Of a DNA stretch of 34,331 bases, positions 24,436 through 34,331 are shown piece by piece. The notes beneath the pieces are model-generated. The model saw only the letters and a list, made by a program, of their open reading frames with translations. It made no database searches and was not told where the DNA came from. Origin of the DNA: Candidatus Nanopelagicales bacterium (GTDB lineage: Bacteria > Actinomycetota > Actinomycetes > S36-B12 > UBA5976); assembly GCA_030834185.1 (NCBI GenBank), contig JAURFT010000010.1, positions 1 through 34,331 of the forward strand, given 5' to 3'. The position numbers and the translations under genes were made by a program. Positions within the stretch are counted from its first letter, which is position 1. Every line of letters begins with the position of its first letter.

Positions 24436-25622
24436 TTTTTTCCTTCTAGTACAAGTAGTCCAGGCAATTCTTTACCTTCAAGGTACTCCAGCGAAGCTCC
24501 GCCTCCAGTTGAAATATGGGTAAATGAAGATTCATCCATATTGAACTTTCTAACTGCAGCAGCTGAATCCCCGCCTCCTATTACTGTAAATCCGTCACAT
24601 TTGGCTAATGCTGCTGCGATTGATTTTGTTCCCGCAGCGAATGGTGCTAGCTCAAAAACTCCCATGGGTCCATTCCAGACCACTGTCGCTGAATTCAAAA
24701 TTCGCTCAGTGAAGAAAGCGCAAGTCTCAGGCCCAATATCTAACCCCATTGAGTTTGCTGGAATTGAATCTACATCAACTATATCTGTTGGCGAATCTGC
24801 CGAGAATTCTTTAGTTATAACAACATCTAATGGCAGCAGCAGATCCAATTGATTTTGTTCTGCCAAAATGATGCATTCTTTTACTTCATCTAGTGAGTCC
24901 ATATCCAACAAGGATGTTCCAACTTCGTAGCCCAAAGCATGTAAGAAGGTGTATCCCATGCCACCACCAACGATTAACGCATCAGCTTGATTCAAAAGGT
25001 TTCGAACAACTTGCAATTTATCAGCTACTTTCGCACCTCCCAGAATCACTGTATAAGGGCGGGAGGGATTTGTTAAAACTTTATTGAATACCTCTATTTC
25101 TTTTTGAATTAATCGCCCCGCTGCTGCTGGCAGTAGTTTGGCGATATCAAAAACACTAGCCTGTTTGCGGTGCACAACACCAAATCCATCTGATACAAAC
25201 ACATCTGCAAGATTCGCTAACAACATAGCTAGCGCTTGCCTATCTGCATCCACTTTACTGGTTTCTCGTGCATCAAATCTAATATTTTCCAGCAGCGAAA
25301 TTCTGCTTGCAGCGTTTAAATCACTATCAGGCGCAAATGCGATTTCATGCGAGATCAATGCAACATCAATACCTAGCAGCTCACTTAACCTTTGCGCAAC
25401 TGGAGCTAACGAATACTTAGAATCATCTATTCCATCAGGTCTTCCTAGGTGTGCCACCAAAATTACTGAACTCGCTTGCTTATCCAGTAACTCCCGTAGA
25501 GTGGGCAATATGGCCCTTATTCGACCATCATCTCTAATTAGTCCATCTTTTATGGGTACATTCAAATCAACCCTGAGCAGAACTCGCTTTTCAGTGACAT
25601 CAAAATCATCTAAGTTAATCAT
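24432..25622 (-). CDS. pgk: Phosphoglycerate kinase
   Basis: 396 aa. Transfers phosphate from 1,3-bisphosphoglycerate to ADP. Conserved blocks: RVDLNVPIKDG, LVAHLGRPDG, LENIRFDARE, DVFVSDGFGVVHRKQASV, ILGGAKVADKLQV, WNGPMGVFELAPFAAGT and VIGGGDSAAAV, STGGGASLEYLEGKELPG. The DGFGVVHRKQAS version is the actinobacterial form. It starts 3 bases after gap ends and its stop overlaps the tpiA start. Confidence 0.97.
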   Translation of the reverse strand: MINLDDFDVTEKRVLLRVDLNVPIKDGLIRDDGRIRAILPTLRELLDKQASSVILVAHLGRPDGIDDSKYSLAPVAQRLSELLGIDVALISHEIAFAPDSDLNAASRISLLENIRFDARETSKVDADRQALAMLLANLADVFVSDGFGVVHRKQASVFDIAKLLPAAAGRLIQKEIEVFNKVLTNPSRPYTVILGGAKVADKLQVVRNLLNQADALIVGGGMGYTFLHALGYEVGTSLLDMDSLDEVKECIILAEQNQLDLLLPLDVVITKEFSADSPTDIVDVDSIPANSMGLDIGPETCAFFTERILNSATVVWNGPMGVFELAPFAAGTKSIAAALAKCDGFTVIGGGDSAAAVRKFNMDESSFTHISTGGGASLEYLEGKELPGLLVLEGKK

Positions 25623-25625
25623 TGA

Positions 25626-27706
<2,081 letters not shown>

Positions 27707-27727
27707 ACAGATAAATCACTTACCCTT

Positions 27728-28570
27728 CTATTCACGATCACAATCTCGATGTAAAACAAATGTTTCAACGCCGCGTCCAACCAACCGGGTTGATAGATTT
27801 TCCGCTAGCGAAACCGACCGGTGTCTTCCACCCGTGCAACCTATCGCAACTGTCAAATACCTTTTCCCATCAGCCAAATAGCCCGAGAGCGCAATTTGAA
27901 TAACCTTCTGCATTGCGCTTAGGTATTCAGTAACAATTGGGATATCCATCAAATAGTCATTCACCAACGCGTCCTTGCCGCTTAAAGGGCGCAGTTCGCT
28001 TATCCAATGCGGATTTGGTAGAAATCTGCAATCAAAAACCAAATCAGCGTCAATAGGTGTCCCCCGTTTGTAACCAAACGAAACAATGCTGACAGTCATC
28101 TGAATTTCTTCCTTATTTCCAAAAGCAACAGAAATTCGATTGCGCAGATCATGTGGACTAATGCCAGTAGTGTCGATAACTAAATCAGCTGCAATTCGTA
28201 AACCAGCTAAAGCATCGCGTTCAATTTCGATAGCAGCCAGCAATCCCTGTGCGGTTTGCAACGGATGCGGGCGCCTGCTGCCTTCAAATCTATGAACTAA
28301 TTCTGTATTTTCAGCATCAAGAAACAAGGTAGATATATCTAAGTTTTTGGATTTAAATGAATTGATCGTTTGAATTGTTTCTTCAATAGCACCGCCTCTC
28401 ACATCTAAAACAACAGCAACTTTAGAAATACGATCAGAGAGAATTTCAAGTGCCGGCACGATTAATATTGGAGGCAGATTATCCATAACATGAAAACCAT
28501 CGTCTTCCAGCGCTCTAGCTGCTGTTGATCGCCCAGCGCCTGACATACCAGTAACAAAAACAATTCTCAT
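27728..28570 (-). CDS. rapZ: RNase adapter protein RapZ (YvcJ family)
   Basis: 280 aa. N-terminal Walker A GMSGAGRST at 8-16, and DNLPP, FLDAENTELVHRFEGSRRPHPLQ in the middle, then SFGYKRGTP, VFDCRFLPNPHW, LSGKDALVNDYL and IGCTGGRHRSVSLAENL near the C-terminus. Binds nucleotide; in E. coli it directs decay of a small RNA controlling GlmS, and in B. subtilis YvcJ it affects competence. In Actinobacteria the role is not established. Its start overlaps the uvrC stop by 4 bases and it is followed directly by whiA. Confidence 0.94.
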   Translation of the reverse strand: MRIVFVTGMSGAGRSTAARALEDDGFHVMDNLPPILIVPALEILSDRISKVAVVLDVRGGAIEETIQTINSFKSKNLDISTLFLDAENTELVHRFEGSRRPHPLQTAQGLLAAIEIERDALAGLRIAADLVIDTTGISPHDLRNRISVAFGNKEEIQMTVSIVSFGYKRGTPIDADLVFDCRFLPNPHWISELRPLSGKDALVNDYLMDIPIVTEYLSAMQKVIQIALSGYLADGKRYLTVAIGCTGGRHRSVSLAENLSTRLVGRGVETFVLHRDCDRE

Positions 28571-30438
28571 CGGTCCGTCCTCATATCGGATGATTCTGCC
28601 AGAATTGAGTCATCTGCGTGCAAATCAGCGAAAATTTTTGTGGCTAATTTAGGGCCAATACCAGCAATCTCAGCCAAATCATCAATTGAAGCTGCCCGTA
28701 ACCCTTTGGCACCGCCAAATTTCGCAAGCAGCAGTTTTCGCTTCTGCGGACCTACTCCCTCAATTTCATCAAGCAAGCTGTGAACAGCTGCTTTTGATCG
28801 CTTCAAGCGATGATGCCGAATAGCGCGCCTATGGGTTTCGTCTCGAATTTGCTGCAGTAAATACAGTGAGCTGGAATCCCTTGGTAGCACAATTGGAGAC
28901 TTCGCTGCTGGTAACCAAACCTCTTCGAGTCTTTTCGCTAATCCAATTGTTGGAATTTGTAAACCATTAGCTGCTAAAACTTCAGCTGCAGCCTGTGCCT
29001 GCCAAGGGCCGCCATCTATCACAAGTAGCCCAATTGGATATCTAGTGGATGATTCTTTGAATTTTTCAACTTTTCTTGATATGACTTCACGAACTCCAGC
29101 TAGATCATCTCCTGGAGTTTGTAAAACATACGATCGATATTCGCTCCGAGCTGGAAGTGCATCTTCAAAAACAACAACAGCGGCAACTCTATTTGTTCCC
29201 TGTAGATGCGAAACATCAACACATTCAATTCGTAGCGGCGGAGCAGGTAGATTCAAAACATCAGCTAAATTCTGCAAAGCGATACTGCGGCTATTCAAAT
29301 CAGCTAGCACTGATTTGCTTTGCGTTTCGAGGGCGGACTTGGCATTATCGATTGTCAATGCTGCTATCCGAGCTTTTTCACCTCGCATTGGCAGATGCAG
29401 TGAAAAATTTTTGCCAGAAAGTGAATTCAGAGCATTATTTAATTCACTTAGATCATCTGAGATTCCTGCAATATAAATTTGCTTTACTAGATCAGTGGCT
29501 AAGGCGTATCTTGAGAGAATGAACTCAGCTACAATTTCAAAATTAGATAACTGGCTATACACATCAGCGAGGAATCGTTGTTCACCTGTAACTCGACCAT
29601 TTCGAATATGCAAGAGTGAAATAACGGTATTAAGTTCACTGCTCGCGATTCCGATAAAATCAGCAGTCAAATCCCGCTCTATAGATACAGCACTTTTTTT
29701 AAGTATAGATTCAACTGCCTGAATTTGATCTCGCAATTTACCAGCATCTTCAAATCTTTGATCAGCACTTGCTTGCTTCATCTTAAATTCCAGCTTTTCC
29801 AAGACAACACCATGCCCACCATCTAGAAACTGCACTAATTCGTTCATCACCTGCTTGTGGCTAACTTCATCGATATTTTCAGTGCAAGGAGCAGAGCATT
29901 TTTCTATGTGGCCCAATAGGCATGCTCTACCTTGCTTCTTATGAGAGTTAAAAACGCCCACTGAGCAAGATCGAACTGGGTAAACCTTTAGCAGCGAATC
30001 AATAGCATTTCTAATATCTGATGGATTTGGATATGGTCCAAAGTATCGGGCACCCGGTATGGATTTCCGACGCGTAGAAAATATACGAGGCACCTCATCT
30101 TTTAAAGTGATGCAAAGAAATGGGTAAGATTTATCATCTCGAAATCGAATATTGTATTTAGGTTTAAATTCATTGATTAACGAATGTTCCAGTTGCAGAG
30201 CCTCTGCCTCAGTATTTACTAGCGTCCAAATTACGGTATTCGCTTGACCTAACATCGCTGCAGTTCTTGGGTCTAGATTGATCGGATCCTGAAAATATGA
30301 ATTTAACCTCGAGCGCAAATTTTTGGCCTTACCAACATAAAGGATCTGTTCTTTGTCCTCTTGGTTAGCAATAAATCGATACACCCCTGGTGAAGCTGGA
30401 ATAGCTGTGGATGTCGGCTGCCACGGGTATCTTTTCAT
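28567..30438 (-). CDS. uvrC: Excinuclease ABC subunit C
   Basis: 623 aa. Makes both incisions around bulky DNA lesions after UvrA and UvrB load. Domains in order: GIY-YIG nuclease (PGVYRFIANQ...ILYVGKAKNLRSRL, about 15-90), a Cys region (GRACLLGHIEKCSAPCTENI), a UVR/UvrB-binding motif near 205-240 (FKMKQASADQRFEDAGKLRDQI), the RNase H-like C-terminal nuclease starting near IECVDVSHLQGTNRVAAVVVFE, and tandem helix-hairpin-helix (IEGVGPQKRKLLLAKFGG, IAGIGPKLATKIF). Only one base separates it from uvrA. Confidence 0.97.
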   Translation of the reverse strand: MKRYPWQPTSTAIPASPGVYRFIANQEDKEQILYVGKAKNLRSRLNSYFQDPINLDPRTAAMLGQANTVIWTLVNTEAEALQLEHSLINEFKPKYNIRFRDDKSYPFLCITLKDEVPRIFSTRRKSIPGARYFGPYPNPSDIRNAIDSLLKVYPVRSCSVGVFNSHKKQGRACLLGHIEKCSAPCTENIDEVSHKQVMNELVQFLDGGHGVVLEKLEFKMKQASADQRFEDAGKLRDQIQAVESILKKSAVSIERDLTADFIGIASSELNTVISLLHIRNGRVTGEQRFLADVYSQLSNFEIVAEFILSRYALATDLVKQIYIAGISDDLSELNNALNSLSGKNFSLHLPMRGEKARIAALTIDNAKSALETQSKSVLADLNSRSIALQNLADVLNLPAPPLRIECVDVSHLQGTNRVAAVVVFEDALPARSEYRSYVLQTPGDDLAGVREVISRKVEKFKESSTRYPIGLLVIDGGPWQAQAAAEVLAANGLQIPTIGLAKRLEEVWLPAAKSPIVLPRDSSSLYLLQQIRDETHRRAIRHHRLKRSKAAVHSLLDEIEGVGPQKRKLLLAKFGGAKGLRAASIDDLAEIAGIGPKLATKIFADLHADDSILAESSDMRTDR

Positions 30439-30439
30439 A

Positions 30440-33268
30440 TCAGTGGGATTTCATTGCCAAACCAAGAAATTTTCCGGTGTAACTAGCTTTTACTTTAGCT
30501 ACTTCTTCAGGTGTTCCTTCTGCCACCATATAACCGCCTTTGGATCCACCCTCGGGACCTAGGTCAATTATCCAATCACTAACTCTTATTACATCTAGAT
30601 TGTGTTCAATAACAACAACTGTATTGCCCTGATCCACTAGGCGGTTTAAAACTTCAAGTAATTTGCGCACATCTTCGAAATGCAAGCCAGTAGTTGGTTC
30701 ATCCAGGACATAGAATGTTTTACCAGTTGATCTGCGTTGCAATTCAGTGGCTAGCTTTACTCGCTGAGCTTCGCCGCCAGAGAGAGTGGGAGCGCTTTGT
30801 CCTAAGCGAACATAGCCCAACCCAACATCCATTAGTGTTTTTAAATAACGTGATATAGATGGAATCATCTCAAAGAAATCAAGAGCCTGCGAGATAGGCA
30901 TTTCTAAAATATCCGAAATAGACTTATTTCTATATAAAACTTCTAAAGTTTCACGGTTATATCGCTTTCCATGGCAAACTTCACAAGGAACATAAACGTC
31001 TGGTAAGAAATTCATCTCAATCCGGATTGTGCCATCCCCCGAGCACGCTTCACATCTTCCACCTTTAACATTGAATGAAAAACGTCCAGGTTGATAGCCG
31101 CGTATTTTTGCCTCTTCAGTATCTGCGAACAATTTTCGAACCGAATCAAAGACGCCGGTGTAAGTTGCAGGATTTGATCTAGGCGTTCGGCCAATAGGGC
31201 TTTGATCAACGTGAACTATTTTATCTAATTGATTCATTCCCTGGATGCGCTTGTGTTTTCCGGGAACAGTTGTAGCTCCGTTGAGCTCCTTTGCTAAACC
31301 AGCGTGTAAAACGTCATTAACTAATGTGCTTTTTCCGCTGCCACTTACACCAGTTACGCAGGTCAATACTCCAAGTGGAAATTGCACATTAACTTTTTTT
31401 AAATTATTGGCCTGAGCTTCAATGACAGCGATTGCTTTGGATGGATCAACTTTACGGCGAACCTTAGGTGTTTCGATCAATTTAATTCGAGCTAGATATT
31501 TACCTGTTTCAGAACGAGGATTTTCAAGCATTTCATCAAAACCACCCGAATGAACAATTTCACCCCCGTACTCGCCAGCCCCAGGTCCAATATCCACTAT
31601 CCAATCTGCAGCCCGAATAGTGTCTTCGTCATGCTCGACAACAATAAGGGTGTTTCCTAAATCTCGAAGGCGTTCTAGGGTAGCAATTAGTCGCTCATTA
31701 TCACGCTGATGCAAACCGATACTTGGCTCATCTAGGACATAAAGAACTCCCACTAATCCTGCACCAATCTGTGTGGCTAATCGAATTCGCTGTGCTTCGC
31801 CCCCGCTTAGGGACCCGGCAGCCCGCTCAAGACTTAAGTAATCAAGTCCAACATCCAATAAAAACCTCAGTCGTTCTTGAATCTCTTTAAGAACCCTTGC
31901 TCCAATTAAAGCTTCCTTTTTAGTTAGCTTTACGGCATCAATCCACGCTGATAGTTCACCAATAGACATGCCCGAAAGATCTGCAATTGATTTTGTATGC
32001 AACTTAACAGCCAAAATCAAAGGCTTTAATCGTGTTCCATGACAAGACTCACAGGGATTTTCTCGCATGTATCCTGCAAACCGATCCCGAGACGAATCTG
32101 ATTCGGCCTCTAGATGTCTGCGTTGTAAATATGGAATCACACCTTCAAACACGGTATTAAAACTCCTGGCGCGGCCATGTCTATTTTTATACCTAACAGT
32201 AATTTCTTCACCAGTGCCGTGCATTATTAATTTGCGAAATTTTAAGGGCAATTTATGCCAAGGCGTATTAAAGTCGATTCCATTTTCTTCACACAATGTG
32301 AACATAACTTTGTGGTAAAAATCAGCCATCATTCCAGATGACCATGGCGCTATTACTCCCTCTGCTAATGACAATTCAACATCATTAACAACTAATTGTT
32401 CATCGACAACCATTTGAATACCAAGCCCGGAACAATCAGCACAAGCCCCAAAGGGTGAATTAAATGAAAAAGATCTGGGTTCAAGTTGATCGTAGCTAAC
32501 TCCGCATTTGGTACAGGCCAGATGCTCACTAAACAAAACAATTTCTTTGTCGCCAGGAAATTCAATAAGTACATTGCCATGCCCTAGCTTCAAAGCAGTT
32601 TCAACCGAATCGTTGATTCGGGTTCTGGCTGTTGTTTGAACAGTTAGCCTATCGATAATCAAATCTATGCTGTGTTTTTCTTGCTTCTTTAATTTTGGGA
32701 CTTCACTTAAATCATATATTTCACCATCTACTTTGGCACGCGCAAACCCTTGTGTTTGAAGGGAGCGCAGTAGATCAATGAATTCACCTTTACGTGCTTG
32801 AACAACTGGAGCCAAAATCATGAATTTTCGACCATTTTCAAACTCAAGGATTCGATCCACTATCTGCTCTGCAGATTGCCTTGCAATTAGGATTCTACAA
32901 TCAGGACAATGCGGAGTGCCTATTCTGGCATAAAGCAAGCGTAAATAATCATGCACTTCAGTTATGGTTCCAACTGTTGAGCGAGGATTTCGATTGGTTG
33001 ATTTTTGATCAATTGAAACTGCTGGCGACAATCCCTCGATGAAATCAACGTCTGGTTTATCCATTTGTCCCAAGAATTGTCGCGCATATGCACTCAAAGA
33101 TTCAACATATCTACGTTGACCCTCGGCGAAGATAGTGTCAAAGGCTAATGAAGACTTGCCTGAACCGCTTAGCCCTGTGAAAACAATTAACTTATTTCTG
33201 GGTAACTCAAGATCTACGTTTTTTAAATTGTGCTCTCTCGCCCCTCGAATGACCAGTTGATCTGACAT
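30440..33268 (-). CDS. uvrA: Excinuclease ABC subunit A
   Basis: 942 aa from the ATG at 33268, within TGATG with the terC stop; the tracked GTG at 33271 adds one residue. It recognises DNA damage and loads UvrB. Two ABC modules: Walker [12 protein letters not shown] near 31 and [11 protein letters not shown] near 640, each split by a zinc finger. The finger pairs are [11 protein letters not shown]...CADCSGLG and CEACSGDG...[10 protein letters not shown]. Signatures [16 protein letters not shown] and [16 protein letters not shown], and Walker [12 protein letters not shown] and [11 protein letters not shown]. Length is typical. uvrC follows. Confidence 0.97.
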   Translation of the reverse strand: MSDQLVIRGAREHNLKNVDLELPRNKLIVFTGLSGSGKSSLAFDTIFAEGQRRYVESLSAYARQFLGQMDKPDVDFIEGLSPAVSIDQKSTNRNPRSTVGTITEVHDYLRLLYARIGTPHCPDCRILIARQSAEQIVDRILEFENGRKFMILAPVVQARKGEFIDLLRSLQTQGFARAKVDGEIYDLSEVPKLKKQEKHSIDLIIDRLTVQTTARTRINDSVETALKLGHGNVLIEFPGDKEIVLFSEHLACTKCGVSYDQLEPRSFSFNSPFGACADCSGLGIQMVVDEQLVVNDVELSLAEGVIAPWSSGMMADFYHKVMFTLCEENGIDFNTPWHKLPLKFRKLIMHGTGEEITVRYKNRHGRARSFNTVFEGVIPYLQRRHLEAESDSSRDRFAGYMRENPCESCHGTRLKPLILAVKLHTKSIADLSGMSIGELSAWIDAVKLTKKEALIGARVLKEIQERLRFLLDVGLDYLSLERAAGSLSGGEAQRIRLATQIGAGLVGVLYVLDEPSIGLHQRDNERLIATLERLRDLGNTLIVVEHDEDTIRAADWIVDIGPGAGEYGGEIVHSGGFDEMLENPRSETGKYLARIKLIETPKVRRKVDPSKAIAVIEAQANNLKKVNVQFPLGVLTCVTGVSGSGKSTLVNDVLHAGLAKELNGATTVPGKHKRIQGMNQLDKIVHVDQSPIGRTPRSNPATYTGVFDSVRKLFADTEEAKIRGYQPGRFSFNVKGGRCEACSGDGTIRIEMNFLPDVYVPCEVCHGKRYNRETLEVLYRNKSISDILEMPISQALDFFEMIPSISRYLKTLMDVGLGYVRLGQSAPTLSGGEAQRVKLATELQRRSTGKTFYVLDEPTTGLHFEDVRKLLEVLNRLVDQGNTVVVIEHNLDVIRVSDWIIDLGPEGGSKGGYMVAEGTPEEVAKVKASYTGKFLGLAMKSH

Positions 33269-34275
33269 CACTTGTCATTTCGTTTTTCAGCTTGATATTG
33301 CTTAATCTCTGCAAGTTCTTCACCAATAACTACAGGTATGGCTCGCACCTTTCTGGTGGCACGCAGAGAAGTGACAACTGTGATAGCTAAAGTAGCAATG
33401 ATTACACCAAGTGAAGCCATCGTTGATATCTCTGGAACATCTATCCCTTGCTCATGAATAGCATGCAGAGTTAGTTTTACACCAATGAAAGCCAGAATAA
33501 AGGCTAATCCATAAGATAAATAGATTAGTCTCTCCAATAAGCCATCAAGCAAGAAATACATCTGCCTTAAACCCATCAGCGCAAAAGCATTTGCGGTAAA
33601 AACTATATAAGGTTCATCTGTCAAACCAAAAATTGCAGGAATGCTATCTAAAGCAAATACGATATCAGTCATGAACAATGAGATGACAACAATCACCATC
33701 GGGGTGAACATAAATTTTCCATCTATTTTGACAGAAAATTTATTGTCATGGTATTCGCTTGTAATTGGAAGGCGTTTTTCTAAGAAATTTACTAAACCAG
33801 AATCTTCGGCTTTATCACGCTCACCGTGCTTAAAGACAAGTTTAAATGCTGTAAAAATAAGAAAACCACCAAAGATGAAAAACATCCAGGAGAAACGCTC
33901 AATAGCTGCAGCCCCAATTAAAATAAAGATGAATCTGAGAATCAATGCACCAACTATTCCTAATTGTAACAACATCTGTACATACATGCCGGGAACAGAA
34001 AAGGATGCCATTATCAATATAAATACAAATAGATTATCAACACTCAAACTCAGCTCTGTTATATAACCTGCGATAAATTCCAAGCCCAAATCAGCGCCCA
34101 TAAAAATCCATAGCCCTATGCCAAAAGATATTGCAGCAGTAACATAGATCGAGACCCAAGTAACTGCTTCCTTAAAAGGTACAACATGTGGATGGCGGAT
34201 GGCGTAAATGGATTCAAGGGTGTAAACCAAAACAACTACAACGATAGTTACGGCCCACAACCAACTAGGAATCAT
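33268..34275 (-). CDS. TerC family integral membrane protein
   Basis: 335 aa with about nine hydrophobic segments. The family motifs [16 protein letters not shown] and [17 protein letters not shown], with their paired acidic residues, are both present. Relatives (TerC, Alx) are now mainly linked to manganese export or metal loading of secreted proteins; tellurite resistance, from which the name derives, should not be assumed. The stop overlaps uvrA and the start overlaps the upstream partial gene by 4 bases (ATGA). Placement between uvrB and uvrA is commonly seen in Actinobacteria, from memory. Confidence 0.9.
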   Translation of the reverse strand: MIPSWLWAVTIVVVVLVYTLESIYAIRHPHVVPFKEAVTWVSIYVTAAISFGIGLWIFMGADLGLEFIAGYITELSLSVDNLFVFILIMASFSVPGMYVQMLLQLGIVGALILRFIFILIGAAAIERFSWMFFIFGGFLIFTAFKLVFKHGERDKAEDSGLVNFLEKRLPITSEYHDNKFSVKIDGKFMFTPMVIVVISLFMTDIVFALDSIPAIFGLTDEPYIVFTANAFALMGLRQMYFLLDGLLERLIYLSYGLAFILAFIGVKLTLHAIHEQGIDVPEISTMASLGVIIATLAITVVTSLRATRKVRAIPVVIGEELAEIKQYQAEKRNDK

Positions 34276-34331
34276 TTTTTACCTTCTGTCTTAGGACTTT
34301 TTGGGAGAATACCAGCAGCTTCCAAGGTTTT
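34272..34331 (-). CDS. C-terminal end of an upstream gene, possibly uvrB (partial)
   Basis: Reading the last bases on the minus strand gives [19 protein letters not shown] followed by TGA, which overlaps the terC start (ATGA). Only 19 codons are in the window. The KTLEAAGIL start of the fragment loosely resembles the final helix and tail of actinobacterial UvrB, and uvrB next to terC-uvrA is a common arrangement, but nineteen residues cannot establish the family. Confidence 0.5.
   Translation of the reverse strand, partial: KTLEAAGILPKSPKTEGKK

Noticed and set aside
33268-34275. Tellurite resistance determinant
   Set aside because: The TerC-family name is historical; the gene sits in the uvr cluster and no other ter genes are present.

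Overview
The window is a very densely coded stretch of chromosome from a low-GC actinobacterium. The sequence is AT-rich (near 40% GC by eye), yet the genes are actinobacterial markers: mshC (mycothiol synthesis), DUF3090, DUF3099, rbpA, whiA, an ArsR-like SufR at the head of a suf operon, and a fabG-fabI (MabA-InhA type) pair. AT-rich DNA, genes that overlap or abut, and no non-coding stretch longer than about 80 bases suggest a streamlined planktonic lineage, such as the freshwater acI/Nanopelagicales group. That placement is inference. No mobile element, phage gene, CRISPR array, rRNA or convincing rho-independent terminator was seen.

Layout. (1) 1-5245, minus: a six-gene run of M20 peptidase, uppP, histidine phosphatase, DUF3090, SCO1664-like kinase-fold protein and mshC. 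(2) 5311-5398: tRNA-Leu(GAG), abutting the end of a convergent minus operon (Bax-inhibitor-1-like, DUF4916 Nudix-like, VKOR). (3) 7291-9463: an ABC ATPase on minus, divergent from an unrecognised 206-aa gene translationally coupled to serB. (4) 9477-12022: fabG-fabI on minus, divergent from DUF3099 and SURF1. (5) 11996-18383, minus: sufR-sufB-sufD-Rieske-sufC-sufS-sufU-sufT, almost every junction a 4-base overlap. (6) 18386-20986: ctaA on plus, convergent with a ctaB plus ATP-grasp pair on minus. (7) 21064-23052: tkt on plus. (8) 23049-34331, minus: a long run from a probable uvrB tail through terC, uvrA, uvrC, rapZ, whiA, gap, pgk, tpiA, secG and rbpA.

How it fits together. The window covers Fe-S cluster assembly, heme A synthesis and cytochrome oxidase assembly (ctaA, ctaB, SURF1), lower glycolysis and the transketolase step, nucleotide excision repair, fatty-acid reduction, lipid-carrier recycling and thiol/disulfide chemistry (mshC, VKOR). 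From memory, the gene content matches the M. tuberculosis uvrC-to-inhA region, compressed. Missing relative to that order are tal-zwf-opcA-pgl between tkt and secG, and yvcK between rapZ and whiA.

Most interesting points: a repeated arrangement of a TANNNT hexamer 6-8 bases before a start codon, suggesting leaderless transcripts; a direct-repeat/inverted-repeat cluster in the shared sufR/ctaA start region; the unrecognised gene coupled to serB; an ATP-grasp ligase of unknown substrate coupled to ctaB; a Nudix-like protein lacking the catalytic glutamates; and a loop insertion in GAPDH. No clearly new multi-gene system is visible; this is mainly core genome.
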